Assembly: GCA_902477055.1 (NCBI GenBank)
Contig: CABSFY010000102.1
Location: 1 to 6,951, forward strand
DNA length: 6,951 nt
Origin: an uncultured Eubacteriales bacterium
GTDB lineage: Bacteria > Bacillota > Clostridia > Oscillospirales > Oscillospiraceae
Direction: 5' to 3'
The notes under the pieces are model-generated. The model was not told the origin of the DNA. It saw only the letters and a list, made by a program, of their open reading frames with translations, and ran no database searches. How positions within the stretch are numbered: the first letter of the stretch is position 1; each line of letters begins with the position of its first letter. Made by a program: the position numbers and the translations under genes. Positions 1 to 5,971 of this stretch are shown in pieces.

Positions 1-8
1 TTTTTATA

Positions 9-115
9 GCGCCAAAGGCGCGTCAGATTCTGCATGAGACGGCGCATCGTGCCCTCGCACGATGCGAGTGTGCGTAGCACATGGGATTCTTGATGAAATA
101 TTTTCATCAAGAATC
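9..115. repeat. Cluster of consecutive hairpins in gene-free DNA
   Basis: Four perfect inverted repeats follow each other: 9-13/17-21 (GCGCC, loop AAA); 43-51/58-66 (CGCATCGTG, 6-base loop); 69-73/77-81 (TGTGC, loop GTA); and 85-98/102-115 (GATTCTTGATGAAA, 14 base pairs, loop TAT). A competing hairpin, CTCGCA at 54-59 with TGCGAG at 63-68, overlaps the second one. The 12-mer GATTCTTGATGA at 85-96 recurs as GATTCTGCATGA at 26-37 and inverted at 104-115. No open frame of interest lies here. The arrangement suggests a structured intergenic repeat element, or the structured 3' end of a transcript. The element may continue beyond the left edge of the window. Its identity is inference; the hairpins are directly visible. 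Confidence 0.55.
85..115 (-). terminator. Candidate hairpin end of the surface-protein transcript
   Basis: A perfect 14-base-pair stem with a 3-base loop starts four bases after the TGA of the leucine-rich-repeat gene, which is the usual place for a terminator. On the minus strand, however, the stem is followed by CCATGTGC and not by a run of T, and the stem is AT-rich. It may act as a transcript-stabilising 3' hairpin or a weak terminator, or belong to the repeat element in which it sits. Confidence 0.35.
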
Positions 116-119
116 AGTA

Positions 120-2801
120 TCATTTGATTTTTTCCAGATACCGCATCAGGATCGCGGCGACCTGGGCGCGGGTGGCGTTGCCCTGGGGGTCGAGGTAGAC
201 CTTGCCGTTCTCCTCGGTGCCGCCGATGATGCCCATCGCGACGGTCCACGACAGCGCATCCTTCGCCCACTCGCTGACCTCGCCCGCATCGGGGAAGGCC
301 GCCATATCGCCGCGCTGGGCGGTGTCGATCTGATTCGTATTCGCGTAACGGAACAGGATCGCGGCCATCTGTTCGCGCGTGATCGCGCCGTCGGGGTCGA
401 ATTTGCCGCCGCCGACACCGTTGACCACACCGCAGTCCGCCGCCCATGCAACCGCGCCGGTATACCACTCGTTCGCGGGTACGTCGGTAAAGGCGGTCTT
501 GCCCGCGTCGGGCTTTCCGGCCTCGCGCCAGAGAACCGTGACGAGCATCGCGCGGGTCATGGTGCCCTCCGGGTCAAATTTTTCATTGCCGACGCCATTC
601 ATCAGGCCCTTGCGGACCGCGTAGGCCACGGCCTCGGCGTACCATTCCTTCTCGGAAACGTCGCGGAACCTGACGGGTTCCGGCAGCGGCGCGGCATCGG
701 GGTCACGCTGGCCGCAGCGGATGCAGACATCGTTTTCATAGCTGTGGCCCAGCGCCGCGACGAAATCGACCTTTTGCTCCTCACCGCAGGCACAGCGCTG
801 TAACGTATAGCCCTGTTCGGTGCAGGTCGGCGAAACGATCTGCGAGGTGAACGTGTGAACGTGGGCATAGGGGTAAGCGGGATAATAGTTCCACGTTGGC
901 GTGGACCACCCCTCCGCGTCCGGCGGGTAGAACAGAATCACCTTCGGGCAATTGGGAAAGGCCGCATCACCGCCCGTCGGCGCGTCGCCGAGAAAATAGA
1001 CCGCCTCCAGCGCCGTACAATCACTAAATCCAAACCACCCCAGCCTTTGCACGGAAGCGGAAATCGTAACGCTCGTCAGGCTCGTGCAGTTGGCGAAGCA
1101 ATATTCGCCGAAGTATTCCAGGTGTGGCGGCAGTACCAGCGTTTCAAGGCTGCTGCAACCTCCAAATGCCTCGTTCCCAATGCCGGTCAGGCTGTCCGGC
1201 AGTACCAGTCGCGACAGCAGCTTGCAGCCGCGGAACGCCTCCATGCTGATGAACGTAACGCCCTCCGGGATGCTGACGTAGTTCAGCGATTCGCAGTTTT
1301 TCAGCAGATAGGCCGGCAGCTCCTTCGGGCCTTCGGGCAGGATCACGGTTTGCAGCGCCGTGCAGCCCTCGAACAGGCTATGGCCGAGCGACTGCATCCG
1401 CTTGGGCAGCTTGATTGAGCGCAGCGCGGTGCAATTTTCGAAAACACCGTTGCCCAGCACGAACAGGCTTTCGGGTAACGTTACGGTCGTCAGCTCGGTC
1501 TGCTTCTCGAAAACGCACGCCTTGATGCGCCGGACATAGGAGCCGTTGATCTTCTCCGGCAGCTCCAGATGGGTCAGCGTGCCGGTGAAGGATTCGACCT
1601 CTCCGGTTTCCATGTTAAAATTCAGCTCGCCGCCGTCGATCTTCTTTGTGATATAGCCGCTGGGAATCACGCCGCCGTCCCACGGGGCGGTCACATACTC
1701 CGTCACCGTCGCCCAGCCCGTGCGCTCCGGATAATAGTAAAGCGTCAGCTCCTTCAGCGGATAGTACTCTTTCTCGTTCGTGACATAGTTGCTGCCGTTG
1801 CGCCAGAACGTTTCCCGGCCGAAGGCGGGCAGATCGCCGTTGAAGCACGCCGCTCTCAGGGCGGAACAGTTTTCAAACGCGAAATCGCCGATGCCCTTGA
1901 GCTTCGACTTGAACACCAGCCTGCGGATGCTGGCATCGCTGTAGAACGCCCAATTTCCAATATATTCCAGGCTCTCCGGCAGGGTCACGGTGGAGAGCCA
2001 CGCGTGGTCACGCAACGCGCTATCCGCGATGCCGCGCGTCCCCTCGGCGACGCTCAAAATGTCGCGCTCGTCGTTGCGGCTGCCCAGCAGCCAGCCGTCG
2101 TGGTAGAACAGATCGTCCGTCCAGTTCGCCTCGTCGTTCCACGCGGCGGTGTTTTGGAATGTGCTTCCATCGACATGAGTCAGGCTACGCGGCAGCTTTG
2201 GCAGCGTTTCCAACGACGTGCAGCCGTAGAACGTGGCATCCAGCTCCAGCAGGCCGTCCGGAAGCTGCACCGTGGTCAACGATGTACAGTCACGGAATGC
2301 CCCCGAGCCGGCAGACTTTGTTCCCACCGGAAGCGTCAGCGTTTCCAGTGCGGGGTTACAGGCAAACGCGTCATATTTGATGGTTTCCACGCCCGCGATG
2401 GTCAGGTTTTTCAGCTTCGTGCAGCCACAGAATGCGGCGTTTCCGATGGTTTTTACACCGAGGATTGTGACATTCTCCAGCGCAGTACAGGTCGAAAATG
2501 CGCTCTCGTCGATCAGCTCCAGCCCTGCCGCGAGCTTTATGGTGCGGAGCGTTGTATTGTTATAGAATAAGTAATTTCGGATCACCTTGACCGCCACGCC
2601 GTTGATCTCGGCGGGGAGATCGATCGCGGTGATGCCCTCATCGGCCTCCTCGACGGTCTGAGTTTCCGCGTTAAAATATAAATTTCCGCCCTCGACGGGA
2701 TAAGGGATCAGCGCAGGCGTGACCTCCTCCGCAAACACCGCCGGGACCAGCCCTGCAAGCAGTGCCGCCGCCAGGAGCAGGGAGAGCATTCGGAGCTTCA
2801 T
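120..2801 (-). CDS. SLH-anchored BspA-type leucine-rich-repeat surface protein
   Basis: This 893-residue protein is predicted to be exported and held on the cell wall. Residues 1-24 form a signal peptide (MKLR, hydrophobic core, cleavage near AVFA-EE). Two blocks of LRR_5 repeats (pattern aFxxCtsLxxvxLPxxlxxIgxxaF) lie at about 66-345 and 418-605. Each is preceded by a similar cap (GGNLYFNAET at 38-47; GGELNFNMET at 390-399) and closed by a similar segment (LTLYYYPERTGW at 352-363; VILFYPPDAEGW at 621-632), so the array looks duplicated. A Cys-rich module follows at 647-700 (C660, C670, C672, C693, C696). Three SLH domains come next at about 711-755, 770-820 and 834-890, with TRAM, TREQ and TRAQ motifs; SLH domains bind secondary cell-wall polymer. 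The start at 2801 is chosen because AAAGGAGGT precedes it by four bases and the signal peptide begins there. An in-frame ATG at 2855 lies upstream of the predicted transcript start. BspA-like repeats in other bacteria mediate adhesion; the ligand here is unknown. Confidence 0.93.
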   Translation of the reverse strand: MKLRMLSLLLAAALLAGLVPAVFAEEVTPALIPYPVEGGNLYFNAETQTVEEADEGITAIDLPAEINGVAVKVIRNYLFYNNTTLRTIKLAAGLELIDESAFSTCTALENVTILGVKTIGNAAFCGCTKLKNLTIAGVETIKYDAFACNPALETLTLPVGTKSAGSGAFRDCTSLTTVQLPDGLLELDATFYGCTSLETLPKLPRSLTHVDGSTFQNTAAWNDEANWTDDLFYHDGWLLGSRNDERDILSVAEGTRGIADSALRDHAWLSTVTLPESLEYIGNWAFYSDASIRRLVFKSKLKGIGDFAFENCSALRAACFNGDLPAFGRETFWRNGSNYVTNEKEYYPLKELTLYYYPERTGWATVTEYVTAPWDGGVIPSGYITKKIDGGELNFNMETGEVESFTGTLTHLELPEKINGSYVRRIKACVFEKQTELTTVTLPESLFVLGNGVFENCTALRSIKLPKRMQSLGHSLFEGCTALQTVILPEGPKELPAYLLKNCESLNYVSIPEGVTFISMEAFRGCKLLSRLVLPDSLTGIGNEAFGGCSSLETLVLPPHLEYFGEYCFANCTSLTSVTISASVQRLGWFGFSDCTALEAVYFLGDAPTGGDAAFPNCPKVILFYPPDAEGWSTPTWNYYPAYPYAHVHTFTSQIVSPTCTEQGYTLQRCACGEEQKVDFVAALGHSYENDVCIRCGQRDPDAAPLPEPVRFRDVSEKEWYAEAVAYAVRKGLMNGVGNEKFDPEGTMTRAMLVTVLWREAGKPDAGKTAFTDVPANEWYTGAVAWAADCGVVNGVGGGKFDPDGAITREQMAAILFRYANTNQIDTAQRGDMAAFPDAGEVSEWAKDALSWTVAMGIIGGTEENGKVYLDPQGNATRAQVAAILMRYLEKIK

Positions 2802-2805
2802 GGTG

Positions 2806-2814
2806 ACCTCCTTT
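2806..2814 (-). promoter_or_regulatory. Ribosome binding site deciding the surface-protein start
   Basis: On the minus strand the sequence reads AAAGGAGGT-CACC-ATG, a full match to the anti-Shine-Dalgarno sequence at good spacing. It fixes the start codon at 2801, not at the in-frame ATG 54 bases upstream. Confidence 0.9.
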
Positions 2815-2843
2815 ACAGTCCGATGAACAATCTTACGCTCTAT

Positions 2844-2872
2844 AATATAGCGCAATCACCTCCACGTGTCAA
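2844..2872 (-). promoter_or_regulatory. Sigma-A-type promoter of the surface-protein gene
   Basis: On the minus strand a perfect TTGACA (-35, 2872-2867) is followed after exactly 17 bases by TATATT (-10, 2849-2844, one mismatch from TATAAT). Transcription should begin near 2837, giving a leader of about 36 bases. A second TTGACA lies 8 bases upstream (2880-2875), so the -35 region carries a short direct repeat TTGACAGC/TTGACACG. The near-consensus elements suggest strong expression unless repressed. Confidence 0.82.
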
Positions 2873-2915
2873 GCTGTCAATGTCTTTTGTTTGCTATGTC
2901 GTCAGATCGAGCATT

Positions 2916-2939
2916 CTGTCCGGTGCATCGGCAGGACAG
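2916..2939. repeat. Inverted repeat CTGTCC-N12-GGACAG
   Basis: Perfect 6-base arms (2916-2921 and 2934-2939) surround a 12-base spacer, in the gap between the kinase terminator and the surface-protein promoter, about 45 bases upstream of its -35. It could be a binding site for a dimeric regulator of the surface-protein gene, but arms this short can arise by chance. Confidence 0.3.
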
Positions 2940-2943
2940 GAGG

Positions 2944-2980
2944 CAAAAAAACCGGCCCCGGCGGGAGGGCCGGGGCCGGT
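2944..2980 (-). terminator. Intrinsic terminator of the two-component operon
   Basis: On the minus strand a perfect 12-base-pair GC-rich stem (ACCGGCCCCGGC paired with GCCGGGGCCGGT, 2980-2969 and 2962-2951, 6-base loop) is followed directly by a run of T (2951-2945). It begins eight bases after the TAA of the histidine kinase gene. It insulates that operon from the surface-protein gene, which has its own promoter downstream. Confidence 0.95.
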
Positions 2981-2988
2981 GGGGGCGG

Positions 2989-5001
2989 TTATTGCACGGC
3001 TTTCAGCAGGACAGTGGCCTTGAACAGGTCGCCGTCTACGTTTAATTGGAGTGCGCCGCCTTGCAGCTCCATGAAGCTCTGGGCGATGGACAGGCCGAGG
3101 CCGCTGCCTTCGGTATTGCGTGAGGCATCGCCGCGCACGAAGCGCTCCATCAGCTCCTCCGGCGCGATGTCCAGCTCCTGCGCCGAGATGTTTTTGAACT
3201 CCACAAACAGCCATTCGCCGGTGCGGCCGCTGCGGACGTAAACGCGCGTATGCGGCATGGCGTATTTACAGATATTCCCTAACAGGTTATCAAAGACGCG
3301 CCACAGCAGCTTGCCGTCCGCCTGCGCCATGGCCGGGCCTTCGGTGCGCTTGACGACCGTTTCCAGCCCCGCGCGTTCCAGACGGCTCTCATATTCGCCG
3401 ACTGCCTGCGAAAGCACGACGTTCAAATCCGTCGCCTCAAGCAGGACGCTGACGTTGCCGGTCGAGGCCTTCGACGCCTCCACAAGGTCCTCCGTCAGCT
3501 TTTTCAGCCGCGCGGACTGGCGCTCCAAAGCATCGAGGTATTCCGGCGCTTTCTCCGATTGCAGGCCGTCCCTTTTCAGCAGGTCGATGTAGTTGATGAT
3601 CGAGGTCAGCGGCGTTTTGATGTCGTGTGACACATTTGTAATCAGCTCCGCCTTCATCCGTTCGCTGCGCATCCGGTCCTCGACCGCGTTCTGCAAGCCG
3701 CCGCCGATGCCGTTGAGGCGCTGGCCGTGCTCGCGCAGCAGGTGCGGCATATGGCTCACATCGATCTGATAGTCCAAATCGCCGCTGCCGATGCGCTCCG
3801 CGCCCTTTTGCAGCCGCCGCAGGAAGATGACGCAGGCGATGAGCGCCGGGGTGAGCAGGACTTTTTCCGCGATCCACAGCAGCGGAATGCGCTCGGCGAA
3901 GGCCACACCCTCGATCAGGCACAGCGCCAGCCAGACGATGCCGCTTTTCCAGTACAGCGGCAGATACCGCCACAGCGCGCACAATCCGTGCCAGAGCCTC
4001 TTGCACGCCGGGCGAAGAACGCGGTAGATTAACGTATTGCGCCACCAGCCGCGCTGCTTGAGGCGGATGCAGAGCGTCAGCAGCAGCCCCAGCAGCAGGA
4101 TAACGCTCACGAGCAGCGCAAGGATCAGCGCTGCGATTGCCCATGCAGGATGGCAGGTATCATGACTCAGCGCCATACGCAGCAGCCATTTCGGAATCAG
4201 TGCCAGCAGCGCCGTCAGCAGAAAATAGCAGCCGAGCGGCATCCGGTCGAGGAAGGTTTCGTGCAGCTCGTCGTCGCCCGTGCGCCGTCCCGCGCCGCTG
4301 CACAGGAAGATTGCCAGCGTGATCGCGCACAGCAGCCCCGCGGCTGCAAAGATCGGCAGTGCGACCCGCAGCGGCGTGCCGAATTTCAGGACGTGGTAAA
4401 CATAGTACACGTTATCGCTCTCCGGGAACGCCGCGTCGAGGCCGCCGGTGACCTTGAGGACTTCCACGACCATGGATCTCTGATACTTGATCGTCGCGAG
4501 CTTCGTGTCGGGATCCCAAGTATAGATGACGATATGATTGCCGTTTGCCTCCATCGCAGCAATCGCCAGGTCCAGCGCCTCCTCCGAAGCGTACTTCGTG
4601 GTGCGGGTCAGGAGCTGGCTGTTGCTGGTGCGCTCGATCGACCAGGTCTTTGCATACAGCAAGTGCTCGGTGCTGCCGTAGGTGTAGATTTCCGTCCCCG
4701 TGGCGGAGGACACGGTAAAGGCGAAATTCGACAGCTCCTGTCCGTCAAACTGCTCGGCCAGCTCGTCGTTGAGATAAATGCCCCGGTCCGTCGCTTCCAG
4801 CGATAAAACGCGGCCGGTGATCTCGTCGGCCCGCTCGGAAACGTAGCTTTCGCAGTACGCGTCCGTCCCGGTGCCGTGGTAAACGCCGTACTGCGCCAGC
4901 ACCAGCGTCAGCACCGCCGAGGCCAACGCCGCCGTCAAAAACACGAACAGCAGCACCGCGGCCAGCAGCTTTGCCCACCATTTTTTTCTGAGTTCCTTCA
5001 T
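2989..5001 (-). CDS. Sensor histidine kinase with six predicted membrane helices
   Basis: This 670-residue membrane kinase should autophosphorylate and pass phosphate to the response regulator encoded just upstream. Helix 1 is at about 11-36. An extracytoplasmic domain of about 170 residues (37-209) follows, then helices at about 211-235, 254-276, 285-312, 353-369 and 374-394; the basic loop at 313-352 fits a cytoplasmic side. A HAMP-like linker spans about 396-447. The HisKA domain has its H-box at 456-467 (NVSHDIKTPLTS, phospho-acceptor H459). The ATPase domain shows an N-box with N572 and N576 (DNLLGNICKY), an F-box near 621 (RFVRGD) and a glycine box at 632-637 (GSGLGL). The usual DxGxG box is not visible; FKNIS and PEELMERF stand in its place, which I recall as common in related clostridial kinases. 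The start overlaps the regulator stop as ATGA, implying translational coupling; a weak GGAG lies 11 bases upstream. The signal sensed cannot be read from the sequence. Confidence 0.95.
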   Translation of the reverse strand: MKELRKKWWAKLLAAVLLFVFLTAALASAVLTLVLAQYGVYHGTGTDAYCESYVSERADEITGRVLSLEATDRGIYLNDELAEQFDGQELSNFAFTVSSATGTEIYTYGSTEHLLYAKTWSIERTSNSQLLTRTTKYASEEALDLAIAAMEANGNHIVIYTWDPDTKLATIKYQRSMVVEVLKVTGGLDAAFPESDNVYYVYHVLKFGTPLRVALPIFAAAGLLCAITLAIFLCSGAGRRTGDDELHETFLDRMPLGCYFLLTALLALIPKWLLRMALSHDTCHPAWAIAALILALLVSVILLLGLLLTLCIRLKQRGWWRNTLIYRVLRPACKRLWHGLCALWRYLPLYWKSGIVWLALCLIEGVAFAERIPLLWIAEKVLLTPALIACVIFLRRLQKGAERIGSGDLDYQIDVSHMPHLLREHGQRLNGIGGGLQNAVEDRMRSERMKAELITNVSHDIKTPLTSIINYIDLLKRDGLQSEKAPEYLDALERQSARLKKLTEDLVEASKASTGNVSVLLEATDLNVVLSQAVGEYESRLERAGLETVVKRTEGPAMAQADGKLLWRVFDNLLGNICKYAMPHTRVYVRSGRTGEWLFVEFKNISAQELDIAPEELMERFVRGDASRNTEGSGLGLSIAQSFMELQGGALQLNVDGDLFKATVLLKAVQ

Positions 5002-5693
5002 TTCAAATCACGCTCCATTTTGTAGCCCTTGCCCCACACGACCTTGAGCCAGCGCGGCTCTGCGGGGTTGATCTCCAGCTTTTCGCGCAGATGGCGGATG
5101 TGTACCGCCACGGTCTTCTCTGCGCCGATCGGCTCCTCGTTCCATAGACGGCGGTAAATTTCGCGCGGCGAGAGTACCGTTCCCGCATTGCGCATCAGAA
5201 TGGTCAAAATGTCAAATTCGCGCGGCGTCAGCTCGACCGGTTCGCCGTCGAGGGTCACGCAGCCGGCCGCCGTGTCCAGCTCGATGCCGCCGATGGCGAT
5301 GCGCGAGGGCGCGGAGATGCCGCCGCCGAGCTGCAAGTACCGCCGGAGCTGCGACCGCACCCGCGCCAGCAGCTCCACGGGGTTGAAGGGCTTGGTCACG
5401 TAGTCGTCCGCGCCGACGTTCAGCCCCTGCACCTTGTCCGTGTCCTCGGACTTGGCCGTCAGGAGGATGACAGGGACGTTATGCTCCTCCCGCAGCGCCT
5501 TGAGGACCTGTAAGCCGTCCAAGCCGGGCATCATGATGTCCAGCAGCACGAGCTGCACGTCCTCCGTCGCGACGATGCCCAGCGCCTCGCGGCCGTCGTA
5601 GGCCGTCAGGACGCGGTAGCCGTCCCCTTCCAGATAAATTCGCAGCGCGGAAACGATATCGCGCTCGTCGTCACAAACCAGAATCGTTTTCAT
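4998..5693 (-). CDS. OmpR/PhoB-family response regulator
   Basis: This 231-residue protein is a DNA-binding response regulator, first gene of a two-gene operon with the histidine kinase. The receiver domain (about 1-118) has the acidic pair D8-D9, phospho-acceptor D52 (LLDIMMPG), T79 (LLTAK) and K101 (VTKPFNP), so all key residues are present. The winged-helix effector domain spans about 130-227, with the typical LTPREFDIL (155-163) and VAVHIRHLREKL (196-207) segments and a GKGYKME end. The start at 5693 is chosen because MKTILVCDDE is the canonical N-terminus and AAGAGGG lies five bases upstream. An in-frame ATG at 5753 overlaps the predicted -35 box and so should not be transcribed. The family resemblance is to VanR/PhoP-like regulators of Firmicutes; the target genes are unknown, but the phased repeats in its own promoter suggest autoregulation. 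Confidence 0.96.
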   Translation of the reverse strand: MKTILVCDDERDIVSALRIYLEGDGYRVLTAYDGREALGIVATEDVQLVLLDIMMPGLDGLQVLKALREEHNVPVILLTAKSEDTDKVQGLNVGADDYVTKPFNPVELLARVRSQLRRYLQLGGGISAPSRIAIGGIELDTAAGCVTLDGEPVELTPREFDILTILMRNAGTVLSPREIYRRLWNEEPIGAEKTVAVHIRHLREKLEINPAEPRWLKVVWGKGYKMERDLK

Positions 5694-5698
5694 GGATG

Positions 5699-5705
5699 CC
5701 CTCTT
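5699..5705 (-). promoter_or_regulatory. Ribosome binding site of the response regulator
   Basis: AAGAGGG on the minus strand, five bases before the ATG at 5693. It is a reasonable but imperfect Shine-Dalgarno match, and supports this start over the in-frame ATG at 5753. Confidence 0.7.
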
Positions 5706-5720
5706 TTCGTGTATCTCTGG

Positions 5721-5784
5721 CTTAAGTATAGCGGAAAAATTCTTAAGAAACAATCCCGCATTGTTTAAGATTTGTTTAAGATTT
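5721..5784 (-). promoter_or_regulatory. Helically phased YTTAAG array, likely regulator binding sites
   Basis: CTTAAG at 5721 and 5742 and TTTAAG at 5764 and 5775 (plus-strand reading) start 21, 22 and 11 bases apart, all close to multiples of one helical turn. The two distal copies form a perfect 11-base tandem repeat, GTTTAAGATTT (5763-5773 and 5774-5784). The copy at 5742 lies in a 10-base palindrome TTCTTAAGAA (5740-5749) between -35 and -10, and the copy at 5721 overlaps the -10. OmpR/PhoB-family proteins characteristically bind 11-base direct repeats, so the adjacent regulator is the natural candidate. That assignment is inference. Confidence 0.6.
5725..5753 (-). promoter_or_regulatory. 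Promoter of the two-component operon
   Basis: On the minus strand the -10 is TATACT (5730-5725), preceded after a 17-base spacer by TTGTTT (5753-5748). The -10 is good and the -35 keeps only TTG well, which would fit a promoter needing an activator. The two tandem repeats lie just upstream of the -35, at a suitable place for activation. The predicted transcript starts near 5718, with a leader of about 24 bases. Confidence 0.68.
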
Positions 5785-5809
5785 GCCGTTTCCCCCGTTT
5801 CTCGCCGTC

Positions 5810-5847
5810 AAAGTGCACAAATTGAAGTTGGTAGAATTATGCACTTT
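5810..5847. repeat. Inverted repeat AAAGTGCA-N22-TGCACTTT in the divergent promoter region
   Basis: Perfect 8-base arms at 5810-5817 and 5840-5847 are separated by 22 bases, so the arm centres are 30 bases apart. It lies between the two divergent promoters, ending about 33 bases upstream of the solute-binding-protein -35 and starting about 57 bases upstream of the regulator -35. It could bind a regulator of either gene. No function is shown. Confidence 0.4.
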
Positions 5848-5879
5848 CCACGAATTCGCGGATTCCGTGTAGAAAGTAG

Positions 5880-5908
5880 TTGAAAATCGCGACACGGCGC
5901 AGTATACT
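5880..5908 (+). promoter_or_regulatory. Promoter of the solute-binding-protein gene
   Basis: TTGAAA (-35, 5880-5885), a 17-base spacer and TATACT (-10, 5903-5908). Each hexamer has one mismatch from consensus. Transcription should start near 5915, giving a leader of about 57 bases that begins with the palindromic operator. Confidence 0.8.
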
Positions 5909-5918
5909 GAATAGCAGA

Positions 5919-5940
5919 GATTTGGAAACGTTTCCAAATC
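5919..5940. promoter_or_regulatory. LacI/CcpA-type operator (perfect 22-base palindrome)
   Basis: The half-site GATTTGGAAAC (5919-5929) is followed immediately by its exact reverse complement GTTTCCAAATC (5930-5940). The central CG and GGAAAC half are typical of LacI-family operators. Bases 5922-5936 also satisfy the catabolite-response consensus WTGNAANCGNWNNCW bound by CcpA. It sits a few bases after the predicted transcription start, where a bound repressor would block initiation or early elongation. The full symmetry favours a dedicated sugar-responsive LacI-family repressor, but CcpA cannot be excluded. Confidence 0.85.
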
Positions 5941-5959
5941 GAATTTTATCAAAAGAATC

Positions 5960-5964
5960 GAGGA
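5960..5964 (+). promoter_or_regulatory. Ribosome binding site of the solute-binding protein
   Basis: GAGGA seven bases before the ATG at 5972, which begins a clear lipoprotein signal peptide. It supports this start. Confidence 0.8.
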
Positions 5965-5971
5965 ACAGAAT

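Noticed and set aside
1..21. GCGCC-AAA-GGCGC hairpin beside a TTTTT run, considered as an intrinsic terminator.
   Set aside because: The T-run precedes the stem on the plus strand and reads as A on the minus strand, so it is on the wrong side for termination in either direction.
1569..2570. A 333-codon plus-strand open frame (and others at 81-803, 855-1418 and 4150-4806) opposite the surface-protein and kinase genes.
   Set aside because: These Arg/Ala/Gln-rich translations have no recognisable domains or good ribosome binding sites, and each lies opposite a well-supported gene. GC-rich DNA commonly gives such spurious frames.
2799..2855. Longer surface-protein form starting at the ATG at 2855.
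   Set aside because: The predicted transcript starts near 2837, no ribosome binding site suits 2855, and the signal peptide with an ideal AAAGGAGGT starts at 2801.
5691..5753. Longer response-regulator form starting at the ATG at 5753.
   Set aside because: That codon overlaps the predicted -35 box, the extra 20 residues do not belong to the receiver fold, and MKTILVCDDE at 5693 has its own ribosome binding site.
5763..5784. Tandem 11-base repeat considered as a CRISPR remnant or other array.
   Set aside because: There are only two adjacent units with no spacers, and the helical-turn period beside a promoter fits regulator binding sites much better.
5919..5940. The palindrome considered as a terminator or attenuator hairpin.
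   Set aside because: It has no loop at its centre and no following T-run, and its central CG and position match operator DNA.
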